The position numbers and the translations under genes are program-made. The notes beneath the pieces were generated by a model, which had not been told where the DNA came from, made no database searches, and saw only the letters and a program-made list of their open reading frames with translations. A stretch of 62,189 nt of DNA, taken from contig DATKXU010000073.1 in assembly GCA_035528905.1 (NCBI GenBank), positions 1 to 62,189 on the forward strand, read 5' to 3'. Positions 26,450 to 34,960 of this stretch are shown piece by piece (position 1 is the stretch's first letter; each line of letters starts with the position of its first letter). The DNA is from DATKXU01 sp035528905. GTDB lineage: Bacteria; Armatimonadota; UBA5829; DTJY01.

Positions 26450-27608
26450 CTTCCAGTCTCCCAGTAACGGGCCGCCGCGCATCGCTGCCGACTGAGTACC
26501 TCGACAGAAACTCCCGCCTGAATACTTTGACCGTATCCGATGCGATCGCAGCCCTGATGCCTTTGATGATGCGCTGGTAGAAATGCAGGTTGTGATAGGT
26601 CGCCAGGCGCGCCGCCAGGATTTCCTCAGCCTTGTACAAATGGCGTATGTAAGCCCTGGTATAGTTTCGGCACACCCAGCAATCACACTCAGGGTCTAAC
26701 GGCGAAGAATCCTCTGCAAACCTGGCGTTCTTGATGTTTATCCTCCCGTATGTTGTGTACATAGACCCGTTTCTGCCAAGGCGAGTCGGCAGTACGCAGT
26801 CGAACATATCCATTCCGAGCATAATGAACTCGATAATGTCCACCGGCGTGCCTACGCCCATCAGATAGCGAGGCTTCTCCTCGGGAAGCAGAGGTCCCGT
26901 CCACTCGACGACCTCCCGCATCAGCGCCTTCGGTTCGCCGACGGAAACCCCTCCGATGGCATTACCCGGCAGATCGAGGGAAGCGATGAACTGCGCGCTC
27001 CACTCGCGCAGATCCCGGTACGTGCCGCCCTGCACGATCCCGAAAAGCACCTGGCCTTCCGCCGCGGAAGCCTTGCATCGAACCGCCCACTCGTGAGTGC
27101 GCCGCGCAGCGTCCTTCGCATACTCGTAGGTGCATGGATACGATGGGCACTCGTCGAAAGCCATGGCGATGTCTGAGCCGACAGCGCCTTGAATTTCCAT
27201 CACCCGCTCGGGGGTGAATACGTGCTGCGAGCCATCAATGTACGATCTGAACACCACGCCATCCTCGCCGACGCGCCGCAAATCACGCAGGCTGAACACC
27301 TGAAAGCCGCCGCTGTCGGTGACAATGGCCCTATCCCAGTTCATGAATCGGTGCAGGCCGCCTGCTCTCGCGATCAGCTCGTGGCCGGGGCGCAGATACA
27401 GATGGTAGGCGTTCGCGAGGATTACTTGGAAGTCCAGTTCGCGGAGCTCCTCCTGGCTCATCGCCTTCACAGTGGCCTGGGTTCCGACCGGTATGAAGAC
27501 TGGGGTCTCCACGACCCCATGTGGAGTGTAGAGCCTGCCTACTCTCGCTGCCGTCTCGGTGCTCTTTCCCAAAACCTCGAACCGGTATCCCCGGAGTTCG
27601 TCTTCCAT
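26442..27608 (-). CDS. tgt: Queuine/preQ1 tRNA-guanine transglycosylase
   Basis: TGT exchanges guanine-34 for preQ1 in GUN tRNAs. The nucleophile region VTDSGGFQVFSL, the RDLREWSA/GGVSVGEPK substrate-binding segments, the second catalytic Asp (FDCVLPTRLGRNG) and the zinc site CDCWVC...H are present. ATG at 27608 is chosen: a consensus-like promoter overlaps the codons of the longer frame. Length 388 aa. tgt next to secDF and recJ is a common arrangement. Confidence 0.95.
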   Translation of the reverse strand: MEDELRGYRFEVLGKSTETAARVGRLYTPHGVVETPVFIPVGTQATVKAMSQEELRELDFQVILANAYHLYLRPGHELIARAGGLHRFMNWDRAIVTDSGGFQVFSLRDLRRVGEDGVVFRSYIDGSQHVFTPERVMEIQGAVGSDIAMAFDECPSYPCTYEYAKDAARRTHEWAVRCKASAAEGQVLFGIVQGGTYRDLREWSAQFIASLDLPGNAIGGVSVGEPKALMREVVEWTGPLLPEEKPRYLMGVGTPVDIIEFIMLGMDMFDCVLPTRLGRNGSMYTTYGRINIKNARFAEDSSPLDPECDCWVCRNYTRAYIRHLYKAEEILAARLATYHNLHFYQRIIKGIRAAIASDTVKVFRREFLSRYSVGSDARRPVTGRLEDE

Positions 27609-27618
27609 CAGTCCTACT

Positions 27619-27647
27619 AGTATAGGTGATGGCCGAAGCTGCGTCAA
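27619..27647 (-). promoter_or_regulatory. tgt promoter very close to the start codon
   Basis: Minus strand TTGACG (27647-27642) and TATACT (27624-27619) are 17 bases apart. Transcription should begin about 4 bases before the ATG at 27608, giving an almost leaderless mRNA. Confidence 0.65.
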
Positions 27648-27716
27648 CGTCGGAGGCGCGAGGTCCGTCCGCAGGCGCCAGTCGGCCCCGCGCTAAAGCA
27701 CGGGGCTGCCGAGCAG

Positions 27717-27740
27717 AAAAAAAGCCCCGTGAACGGGGCT
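27717..27740 (-). terminator. Rho-independent terminator after the 27806 TPR gene
   Basis: Minus strand AGCCCCG-TTCA-CGGGGCT is followed by seven T residues. A second hairpin, GCCCCG/CGGGGC, lies beyond it at 27685-27706. Confidence 0.85.
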
Positions 27741-27805
27741 CTATCTCCGGCCACAGGACAGCCGGCCCGGTCCTTGGGGGCCGGGGTTCACCTGGGTCGG
27801 CTCAT

Positions 27806-28729
27806 TCATGCGCGGTCCCGGCCGCGGAGCTCCGAGAGGATTCGGACGGCTTCGGGGTTTTCCGGCGTCAGACGAAGGACACGATCCAACTCCTCGACCG
27901 CAAGGTCCGCCATGCCGGCCTTGTGGTATGTCGCCGCCAGGTTCACCCGGGCCGCGACGAAGTTCAGGTTTATCACCAGGGCCTTCCTGAATTGGGCAAT
28001 AGCCTCCTGAAGCATATCCTGATGCATGTAGCATAGGCCGAGATAATGCCTGAGGTCGGCATAGTGAGGGCAGATAGGCATCGCCTCCAGAAACGCGCTC
28101 GCGGCTTCGGAGTATTTCTCCTCGCCCATCAGCTTCAGGCCCTTCTCCAGCAGATAGCCGATGCGGTCAACATCGGTCTCGGCGATTTCCCCCAACAGTC
28201 GGATGGCCTGATCTGTGTCGCCGGCGCTATGCATCGCGAGCACACGCTTGCACCTATCATCATTGTACGCCGGCTGGAGGAACACAGCATCGGCAATGCT
28301 CGCCAGCCCATCCTCATTCCCGGTGAGCAGCCGCGTCATGCCGAGGTACATCAACGCCCTCGCGAACTCAGGGTTGATAGCCAGTGCTTCCCGAAACTGC
28401 TCTTCCGCGCTGTCGTACCTTCCCTCTTTGTAATAGACGACGCCGAGGTAACAGTGCAGGTCCGCATATTGGGGATGAATCATCAGCGCGTATCTCAGTT
28501 CTTCCTCAGCGCGGCGGTACATACTTCTGCGAAGGTGAGCAAGGCCGAGGTTCGCATATGCCTCGCACATATGGAAGGATGCTAACTTCCGCTCGGGGGC
28601 ATAATCGTGAGATGCCGATCCGAGCACCTGCTCGAACTCGGCAATTGCTTCGGCATAGAGACCGCGGTCGTAGAGCACTATGCCACGGTTGTAATGCTCG
28701 TTCTTGCTTACGTGCCCCATCTCCTGCAA
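27806..28729 (-). CDS. Tetratricopeptide-repeat protein
   Basis: The 307-residue product is almost wholly TPR units (NEHYNRGIVLYDRGLYAEAI, ADLHCYLGVVYYKEGRYDSA, PEFARALMYLGMTRLLTGNE, ADLRHYLGLCYMHQDMLQEA, NFVAARVNLAATYHKAGMAD). No signal peptide or enzyme domain is seen, so it is a likely scaffold. It is a separate gene from the TPR at 17413 but similar in style. It ends at a strong terminator. Confidence 0.85.
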   Translation of the reverse strand: MQEMGHVSKNEHYNRGIVLYDRGLYAEAIAEFEQVLGSASHDYAPERKLASFHMCEAYANLGLAHLRRSMYRRAEEELRYALMIHPQYADLHCYLGVVYYKEGRYDSAEEQFREALAINPEFARALMYLGMTRLLTGNEDGLASIADAVFLQPAYNDDRCKRVLAMHSAGDTDQAIRLLGEIAETDVDRIGYLLEKGLKLMGEEKYSEAASAFLEAMPICPHYADLRHYLGLCYMHQDMLQEAIAQFRKALVINLNFVAARVNLAATYHKAGMADLAVEELDRVLRLTPENPEAVRILSELRGRDRA

Positions 28730-28846
28730 GTGAATAGCACCTCCGTCGGTTGGCAGTTCTCGCGCCGGACAGCGTGCCGCTTCGCTCCAGCGGCTCGCTA
28801 GCTAAATTATCGGCTGTGGTTCAACAGAACGAAAGGGCAAGGGGGA

Positions 28847-30160
28847 TTACGTCTGCCGAGCGTAGTTCGCAGCTCTGCCGATGCAATAGTAATCGAAGCC
28901 GAGACGGCGCATTCTCTGCGGATCATACATGTTTCGACCATCGAAGATCACCGCGCGCTCCATAGCCTCTTTGATCTTCTCAAAGTTCAAGAACCTGAAC
29001 TCGTTCCATTCCGTGACCACGAGCAGCGCCGAGGCGCCTTCCGCCGCCTCATAGGGGTTCTCGCAGTATGTGATCTGTGGGAAGATTCTCCTGCAGTTGT
29101 CCATGGCGATAGGATCGTAAGCCTGAACGATGGCTCGCTCGTCAAGAAGCCGGCTTATCACGTCGATGGACTTTGCGTCTCGCATGTCATCGGTGTTCGG
29201 CTTAAAAGCCAGACCGAGGACGGCGATCTTCCGACCCTCAAGGCCATCCAACACGGCCTTGAGCCGGTTGACAAACCTTGCTGGCTGTGCGTTGTTTATC
29301 TCAAGGGCGGACTCGAACAGCCGGCCATCGCAGTCCAGCTTGGAGCAGGTGTGGATGAGCGCCTTGAGGTCTTTGGCAAAACACGAGCCGCCGAAGCCCA
29401 GGCCCGCTTGGAGGAAGTGCTCGCCGATCCGCCTGTCGTATCCCATCCCCTTAGCAACCTGGAGCACGTCGCCTCCAGTGTGCTCGCAGAGCGTCGCCAT
29501 AGCGTTGATGAAGGATATCTTCGTCGAGAGGAATGCGTTCGACGCATACTTGATAATCTCGGCGCTGGTAATATCCGTGATCAGCATGGGCCGCTCGAGA
29601 GGCGCGTACAATTCCAGCAGCTTCATCGCTACAGTTTGAGATGGCGCGCCGATTATTATCCTGTCCGGATAGAGCGTGTCGTTGATAGCCGAACCCTCTC
29701 TGAGGAATTCAGGATTCGACACGACATCGAAGTCAACATCATGCTGCTTGTTCGACTCTATGATCTCGCGGAGCAGGTTGCCGGTGCCGATGGGCACGGT
29801 GCTCTTGTTGACGACGACCTTGTATCTGTCAAGATGCTGCGCAATTCCGCGCGCAACATCTATTACATGCGACAAGTCCGATTCGCCGTTCGGGCCGGGC
29901 GGTGTGCCGACTGCTATGAAGATGATTTCGCTGCTCCGAACCGCAGAGGCGAGGTCGGTCGTAAATGCTATCCGGTCGTCACTGACATTCCGATGCACCA
30001 TTTCCTCAAGGCCCGGCTCGAATATCGGCATCCTGCCAGCATTCAGCACGCTTACCTTCTCGGCATCGGTATCCACACAGATGACCTCGTTGCCGAGGTC
30101 TGCAAATACCGCACCGGTGACGAGCCCTACATAACCTGTTCCTATCACACTGATATTCAT
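28847..30160 (-). CDS. ugd: UDP-glucose 6-dehydrogenase
   Basis: This enzyme oxidises UDP-glucose to UDP-glucuronate for exopolysaccharide and envelope glycans. Evidence: NAD-binding start (MNISVIGTGYVGLVTG), the catalytic cysteine motif GFGGSCFAKD, the central dimer domain (NAFLSTKISFINAMA) and the C-terminal UDP-binding domain with LGLAFKPNTDDMRDA. ATG at 30160 starts the NAD fold; the longer frame has no similarity. Length 437 aa. No capsule genes flank it. Confidence 0.94.
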   Translation of the reverse strand: MNISVIGTGYVGLVTGAVFADLGNEVICVDTDAEKVSVLNAGRMPIFEPGLEEMVHRNVSDDRIAFTTDLASAVRSSEIIFIAVGTPPGPNGESDLSHVIDVARGIAQHLDRYKVVVNKSTVPIGTGNLLREIIESNKQHDVDFDVVSNPEFLREGSAINDTLYPDRIIIGAPSQTVAMKLLELYAPLERPMLITDITSAEIIKYASNAFLSTKISFINAMATLCEHTGGDVLQVAKGMGYDRRIGEHFLQAGLGFGGSCFAKDLKALIHTCSKLDCDGRLFESALEINNAQPARFVNRLKAVLDGLEGRKIAVLGLAFKPNTDDMRDAKSIDVISRLLDERAIVQAYDPIAMDNCRRIFPQITYCENPYEAAEGASALLVVTEWNEFRFLNFEKIKEAMERAVIFDGRNMYDPQRMRRLGFDYYCIGRAANYARQT

Positions 30161-30221
30161 CTGCCCACAGACCCCCTCCCAAGTAGCAACCGGCGATGCC
30201 ACCAGCCGTTCACTGCACGCA

Positions 30222-30250
30222 ACCATAACACGCCATCCTTTCCATGTCAA
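30222..30250 (-). promoter_or_regulatory. ugd promoter
   Basis: Minus strand perfect TTGACA (30250-30245) and TATGGT (30227-30222) have 17-base spacing. A 9-bp inverted repeat AACATACCG/CGGTATGTT (30273-30281, 30304-30312) lies just upstream and could be an operator. Confidence 0.6.
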
Positions 30251-30367
30251 CACTATTTAGATGCACCAGAGCAACATACCGCCCCGATGTGAGGGTGGAA
30301 CACCGGTATGTTACCCAAAACGGCGTGTCTCCATCAGGATTATCCGCGCTAATGCGTATATAAACAA

Positions 30368-30398
30368 CGGGGCGGCCCATCAAAAGATGTCCGCCCCG
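30368..30398 (-). terminator. Terminator of the response-regulator gene
   Basis: Minus strand CGGGGCGG and CCGCCCCG pair around a loop of about 15 bases, followed by TTGTTTAT. Confidence 0.7.
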
Positions 30399-30426
30399 CC
30401 AAACTTCTTAAACTCCGGACTGAGGT

Positions 30427-31128
30427 CTATCCGCCATTCGCAAGTTCAAACTTGTAGCCGACCCCCCAGATGGTCGTGATGCGACATGGCGCGTGTTCGC
30501 CTTCGATCTTCCGCCTCAACCGTTTCACGTGCTGATCAACGGTGCGTTCGTCACCGAAGAACTCGTCGTAATCCCAGACCTGCTTCAGCAACTGCTCTCT
30601 GGTGAAGACCCGGTCCTTGCTCTTGGCAAGATGCCAAAGGAGATCGAACTCCTTCGGCGTCAGTTCTATTCGCTTGTCGTCAACCCTCACCTCGCGAGAC
30701 AGCAGGTTCAGATAAAAGCCCGGCATATTAAGCACCTGCTGGTCGTCCGGCGATTGGCTGGAAGTCGCCCGCCTGAGCACCGCCTTCACCCTCGCTATGA
30801 GTTCCCGGAGGCTGAAGGGCTTTGTCACATAGTCATCGGCCCCTATTTCGAGGCCCAAAACGCGATCAAACTCGTCGGCCTTAGCCGTTAACATGAGGAT
30901 AGGGATATTCGCAAATCGCCTGACCTCCCGGCAAACCTCCAGCCCGTCCACTTCAGGAAGCATCAGGTCGAGGACTATGAGCGAAGGTCTGCACTCCCTG
31001 GACATGGAGATCGCATCCCTGCCATTGTAAGCGCACAGCGGATCGAAGCCCGCAGTTTCGAGCTGTAGCCGTATCAGCTCGCACGTGTTCTCGTCATCAT
31101 CGACGACCAAGACTCTTTGCTTTGCCAC
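30427..31128 (-). CDS. OmpR/PhoB-family response regulator
   Basis: The receiver domain (1-120) has acidic pocket D10-D12, phospho-acceptor D54, T81 and K103. It is followed by a winged-helix DNA-binding domain with the typical ELTPKEFDLLWHLAKSKDRV, ERTVDQHVKRLRRKIE and IWGVGYKFE segments. At 233 aa it is complete. No histidine kinase gene is adjacent, so it is an orphan regulator. It has its own consensus promoter and a long leader. Confidence 0.93.
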   Translation of the reverse strand: MAKQRVLVVDDDENTCELIRLQLETAGFDPLCAYNGRDAISMSRECRPSLIVLDLMLPEVDGLEVCREVRRFANIPILMLTAKADEFDRVLGLEIGADDYVTKPFSLRELIARVKAVLRRATSSQSPDDQQVLNMPGFYLNLLSREVRVDDKRIELTPKEFDLLWHLAKSKDRVFTREQLLKQVWDYDEFFGDERTVDQHVKRLRRKIEGEHAPCRITTIWGVGYKFELANGG

Positions 31129-31476
31129 CAGTATCGCCCTTTCGCGCGTGAACGTTCCTAGCTCGTCCGGGGCCTAGACCTCCCGAAGCAAGAACCACAT
31201 GAGAAGCGAGTACCATAAATGAAGGCGCGACTGTCGTGTGTCCAGCCACACGAATACAATATTGCTCTGGACTGCTAACACGGGAGTGGCCGCTTGAGTC
31301 AATCCTCGACCTGCGGCCATCCTGGCCTTCCGCCCGTGGCCTCCAAGCCATGAAAGGCGGCTGTCGTTCGCCGCGGCAGGAAGTGGGATTCAGCCGATCC
31401 GTCGCTGGCGGACCCTGTGCTCGCCGTTTCCGAACTGCTCGTGAAAGGGACTGCGAACACGCGCCAGTCTGCTTTG

Positions 31477-31505
31477 ATTATATGCAAGTTTCACGGCTTT
31501 GTCAA
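31477..31505 (-). promoter_or_regulatory. Consensus promoter with ~340-base leader before the response regulator
   Basis: Minus strand perfect TTGACA (31505-31500) and perfect TATAAT (31482-31477) are spaced 17 bases. The start codon lies at 31128, so the transcript would carry about 340 untranslated bases. The leader is G+C-rich with several inverted repeats (e.g. GGCCACGGGCGGAAGGCC). I could not match it to a known riboswitch. This covers the gap 31129-31556, which holds no gene. Confidence 0.75.
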
Positions 31506-31556
31506 TAGCCCTACAAAAAGTTTAATGCGGGCTTGCTGGCGGACAATTCAGCGCGC

Positions 31557-32171
31557 TCACCCTGCATGTTTCGACGACAACTCGGCAATCGCTGCCATCA
31601 CACGGCGGCCAATCTCCTCCAGGGCCTGACGCGACTCACCTGCCTCGTAAAGGTCGGGGAACGTGAGCGGCTCCCCATAGATTATCTTGATCGGATGGAA
31701 ATGCAGACGCTTGGAATGGGGCGGAAGCACCTTGTCCGTGCCGATCATCAAGGCTGGGGTGACAGGCGCCCGAGATTTCAAGGCCACCAGCCCGATCCCA
31801 AGCTCTGGATCCTGGAGCTTGCCGTCCGGGCTGCGAGTCCCCTCGGGGAAAATGCATACGACCCTGCCTTCGCCAAGCAGCTCAATCGCACGCCTGAGCG
31901 CCTTTCTATCCGCAGTGCCCCGCCGCACAGGGAAGGCGCCAACCATCCGCATCCAAGTCCTGAGAACCGGTGCGCGGAAGAGCTCCCCCTTAGCCATGAA
32001 GTGGAGCTGGCGGCTCATGGGGCAGGCGACCGCAGGCGGATCAACATAGCTTATGTGGTTCGGCGCAAGGATCACTCCGCCCGTCTCGGGAGTATTCTCC
32101 ACTCCGACGGCCGTCACCCCGCCCAGTATCCGAAATATGAGTCTGAAGATGGCACGGCTTACGTAGTACAT
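31557..32171 (-). CDS. plsC: 1-acyl-sn-glycerol-3-phosphate acyltransferase
   Basis: PlsC adds the second acyl chain to make phosphatidic acid at the inner membrane. The acyltransferase motifs NHISYVD (HX4D), FPVRRGTAD and FPEGTRSPDG are present. ATG at 32171 is used with GGAAG upstream, rather than TTG at 32183. The length is 204 aa. It is the last gene of the hisC-aroF-tyrA-cmk-plsC cluster; cmk-plsC is a common pair. Confidence 0.93.
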   Translation of the reverse strand: MYYVSRAIFRLIFRILGGVTAVGVENTPETGGVILAPNHISYVDPPAVACPMSRQLHFMAKGELFRAPVLRTWMRMVGAFPVRRGTADRKALRRAIELLGEGRVVCIFPEGTRSPDGKLQDPELGIGLVALKSRAPVTPALMIGTDKVLPPHSKRLHFHPIKIIYGEPLTFPDLYEAGESRQALEEIGRRVMAAIAELSSKHAG

Positions 32172-32188
32172 GGACGCTTCCAAGAAAA

Positions 32189-32294
32189 GGGATCCAGGGA
32201 TCCAGGGCTCCAGGGATCGAGGGATCCAGGGTGCCCCTCCTACTCTTGCTCCTACTCGTACTCCTGGTGGGTGATGCGTATTGCGTAATGCGTG
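32189..32294. repeat. Composite array: octamers GGGATCCA, hexamers CTCCTA, heptamers ATGCGTA
   Basis: Five octamers of the GGGATCCA type (32189-32228) are followed by five hexamers CTCCTA/CTCTTG/CTCGTA (32237-32266) and three heptamers ATGCGTA/TTGCGTA/ATGCGTG (32274-32294). Three unrelated families sit end to end between cmk and plsC. Confidence 0.8.
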
Positions 32295-32318
32295 GCTCTG
32301 GACGCTCGACGTTTGAGG

Positions 32319-32999
32319 TTATACGCCTTTTTCGGCGCAAAGTCTGAGGACTCGCTCGACGACCTGCTCAATGGATAGGCCGTCCGTGTCAATCGCAACG
32401 GCGTCGGGGGCCTTCACCAGTGGGCTGTCGGTCCGCGTGCTGTCGCGCCGGTCTCTTTCCTCGATATCACGCTTTAGGACTTCAAGAGCGACGCTCGCTC
32501 CGCTGGCCCGGATTTCCTCAAACCGGCGTCTCGCGCGCTCCTCCGCAGAGGCCGTCAGGAAGACCTTGACCTCAGCATCGGGGAGGACGATGGAGCCTAT
32601 GTCGCGGCCTTCCATGACGACTCCTCCATCGCCGGCGAGGCGCCGCTGCTGGGCCACGAGATGCCTTCGCACGCCCGAGATAGCAGACACCGGCGACGAC
32701 AGCCTCGTAACTTCCGGGCCTCGGATCTCCTCCGACACATCCACGCCATCTACAAGGATTCGAGACCCGTCTCCCTGGGCGAAATCAATATCCGTCGCGC
32801 CAGCCATCTCGATGATAGCAGCCTTATCCGAGAGAGAGATGCCGATCTCGAGCGACTTCCATGCGACCGCCCGGTACATGGCGCCGGTGTCTACGTACTT
32901 GTAACCCAGCCGCCGCGCCACTTCTCGCGCCACCGTCGTCTTCCCAGCCCCGGCCGGGCCGTCTATTGCAACGGAGAGCTTCTTTTGCATCGCAGCCAT
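32319..32999 (-). CDS. cmk: Cytidylate kinase
   Basis: CMP kinase phosphorylates CMP and dCMP. The P-loop (IDGPAGAGKTTVAR), KYVDTGAMYRAVAW, the (V)VMEGRDIGSIVLPDA and DIEERDRRDSTRTDSPL motifs identify the family. ATG at 32999 starts 9 residues before the first strand; GAGGAAA is upstream. Length 226 aa. It follows tyrA by about 30 bases. The order tyrA-aroA-cmk is common; here aroA (EPSP synthase) is missing between them. Confidence 0.94.
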   Translation of the reverse strand: MAAMQKKLSVAIDGPAGAGKTTVAREVARRLGYKYVDTGAMYRAVAWKSLEIGISLSDKAAIIEMAGATDIDFAQGDGSRILVDGVDVSEEIRGPEVTRLSSPVSAISGVRRHLVAQQRRLAGDGGVVMEGRDIGSIVLPDAEVKVFLTASAEERARRRFEEIRASGASVALEVLKRDIEERDRRDSTRTDSPLVKAPDAVAIDTDGLSIEQVVERVLRLCAEKGV

Positions 33000-33030
33000 T
33001 GTCTGACGGTTTCCTCGAAACAACCTGCCA

Positions 33031-33924
33031 TCATGCCTTCTTGTCGCCTTGGTCTTGGGGGAAGAGCAAGTCTCTTGTTTCTTTCGCGCTGCCGAACCAT
33101 TTCTCGAAGGCTTCGGCATCCTTCGATTCGACGATCTTCAGCCCTTTGTCGAGCAGCCGCTGGAAGCGCTCGGCGGCTTCCGTGATTTCCCCGGCGTTGG
33201 CGAGGCATATGTCACGCCACAGCGCGGGCGAGCTGCTCGCAACCCTGGTCAAATCGCGGAAACCGCCGGCAATGAGGTCCAGGACTTGAGGATCGCGGAG
33301 GGAGTGCTCTCTGGCCAGCGACACAAGGGCCGCCGCGATGAGATGTGGGAGATGGCTGATTACCGCTACGCAGCGATCGTGGACTTCCGGATCCATCACG
33401 ACAACGCGCGACCCTATAGCTTCGACCAGGCCGCGGACCGCCGCCAATGCCTCGGGATTCGTGCGTTCGGTCGGAGTCAGGACGTAGGCCGCATTGACAA
33501 AGAGGTCGGGGCCAGCCGCCTCCACGCCTGCAGCCTCGGAGCCGGCCATCGGGTGCGCTCCGACAAAGTGAATCCGGTCCCTGACAAGCTCATCCGCTCC
33601 CAGGCAGATCTCAGCCTTCGTGCTGCCCGCATCGGTAATAATGCAACCTTGCTTCGCAGCCGGAGCAATACGCCGAATGAAGTCCAGCTCCAGGCCGACA
33701 GGCGTCGACACATAGACCAGGTCGGCATCCCGCACGCCGGATTCCAATTCAGTGGACCAGGAATCAATCGCCTGGAGCTCCACGGCACGCCGAAGGCGCT
33801 GGGGATTGCGGCCGATACCAATGACACGTCCAGCCAGGTTTCGCTTCTTCAGCGCCATCCCGAAGGAGCCGCCGATCAGGCCGACCCCGATTATCGCAAT
33901 GCAATCAACCTGCCGCGGGTTCAC
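33031..33924 (-). CDS. tyrA: Prephenate dehydrogenase
   Basis: TyrA oxidatively decarboxylates prephenate (or arogenate) in tyrosine synthesis. The NAD-binding motif IGVGLIGGSFGMALKKR is near the N-terminus, and the catalytic HPMAGSEAAG and SHLPHLIAAAL segments follow. The 297-aa protein lacks chorismate mutase and ACT domains. The start codon lies within the end of aroF (20-base overlap), so the genes are translationally coupled. Confidence 0.93.
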   Translation of the reverse strand: MNPRQVDCIAIIGVGLIGGSFGMALKKRNLAGRVIGIGRNPQRLRRAVELQAIDSWSTELESGVRDADLVYVSTPVGLELDFIRRIAPAAKQGCIITDAGSTKAEICLGADELVRDRIHFVGAHPMAGSEAAGVEAAGPDLFVNAAYVLTPTERTNPEALAAVRGLVEAIGSRVVVMDPEVHDRCVAVISHLPHLIAAALVSLAREHSLRDPQVLDLIAGGFRDLTRVASSSPALWRDICLANAGEITEAAERFQRLLDKGLKIVESKDAEAFEKWFGSAKETRDLLFPQDQGDKKA

Positions 33925-34960
33925 TCGTTATGCTCCAGCTTGGAGTTCTGCCGACTGCCAGGATTATCGGCACCAATTCCCTCATGAGCTTATCAAACGT
34001 GTCTGGCTTGAGGGACTGGGGGCCATCCTTCAAGGCACGTTGGGGCTCCGGATGGACCTCGATCATCAGGCCGTCCGCACCCGCCGCGACAGCCGCCTTC
34101 GAAACAGGCGCGACTAGCTGCCATCGCCCGGTCCCGTGGCTTGGATCGGCAACTATCGGGAGGTGGCTCAACCCGGAAACTGCGGGTATCGCGTTGACGT
34201 CGAATGTATTCCGCGTGAACGTCTCAAAAGTGCGGATGCCCCGCTCGCAGAGAATAATGTCATAATTGCCCCGGGAGGCGATGTACTCCGCCGCCTGAAG
34301 CCATTCCTCGATGGTGGCAGACATCCCGCGCTTCAACATAACCGGCTTGCGGGCCGCGCCGATCTCCTTCAGGAGCGCAAAGTTGGTCATGTTCCTCGTT
34401 CCGACCTGGAGGATATCCGCGTACCTCATCACCAGCTCGATGTCACGCACATCCATAATCTCCGTGATAATCGGCATACCGGTCTCGGCCCGTGCCGCAT
34501 CGAGGATTCTCAGACCATCCTCGCCCAACCCGTGGAAGCTGTACGGAGATGTGCTGGGCTTGAACGCCCCTCCACGAAGAATCCGCGCGCCAGACCGGCG
34601 GCACGCCCTGGCGGTCTCCAGAACCTGGGTTTCGTCTTCAACACAGCATGGGCCGGCCATTACGACGACCTGATCTCCGCCGATCTCCACATCCTGGATT
34701 CTGATGACCGTCTTGTCGGGGTGGAACTCCCGGCCCACGATCTTGTAGGGCTTCAGAATCGGGACGACCCGCTCCACGAACGGCCAGGACTCGATCTGCT
34801 GGGCGATCAGAAGCTTATCTTCCTCGGGGGCGCCTATGGCCCCGATGATGGTCTTCTCAACGCCGCGCGAAAGATGGACGCCGTACCCGCGCTCCTTCAG
34901 ATTGCTTATTATCTTTTCGATGTCCTGCTCAGTTGCCTGGGACGAAAGAACGATTATCAC
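33905..34960 (-). CDS. aroF: 3-deoxy-7-phosphoheptulonate synthase (DAHP synthase, type I-beta)
   Basis: This enzyme catalyses the first step of the shikimate pathway, joining PEP and erythrose-4-phosphate. The N-terminal ~75 residues form the ferredoxin-like regulatory domain seen in Thermotoga-type enzymes. The barrel carries VMAGPCCVED, GGAFKPSTSPYSFHGLG, LKRGMSATIEEWL, ILCERGIRTFE and DPSHGTG. Odd: the usual KPR-TSP loop reads KPS-TSP, so a PEP-binding Arg seems replaced. It overlaps hisC by 4 bases (ATGA). Confidence 0.94.
   Translation of the reverse strand: MIIVLSSQATEQDIEKIISNLKERGYGVHLSRGVEKTIIGAIGAPEEDKLLIAQQIESWPFVERVVPILKPYKIVGREFHPDKTVIRIQDVEIGGDQVVVMAGPCCVEDETQVLETARACRRSGARILRGGAFKPSTSPYSFHGLGEDGLRILDAARAETGMPIITEIMDVRDIELVMRYADILQVGTRNMTNFALLKEIGAARKPVMLKRGMSATIEEWLQAAEYIASRGNYDIILCERGIRTFETFTRNTFDVNAIPAVSGLSHLPIVADPSHGTGRWQLVAPVSKAAVAAGADGLMIEVHPEPQRALKDGPQSLKPDTFDKLMRELVPIILAVGRTPSWSITSEPAAG

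Noticed and set aside
26450..26686. Longer N-terminus for the HD-domain protein
   Set aside because: The added 79 residues are an out-of-frame shadow of tgt.
30311..30327. Shared word TTACCCAAAACGGCGT with 59444-59460
   Set aside because: A 16-17-base match in two intergenic regions may be a fragment of a small repeat, but two copies without flanking similarity are too little to call.
31300..31470. c-di-GMP-I (GEMM) riboswitch
   Set aside because: Only short similar words are present; the core GGCAAACC and GACGCAAAGCC elements are missing.
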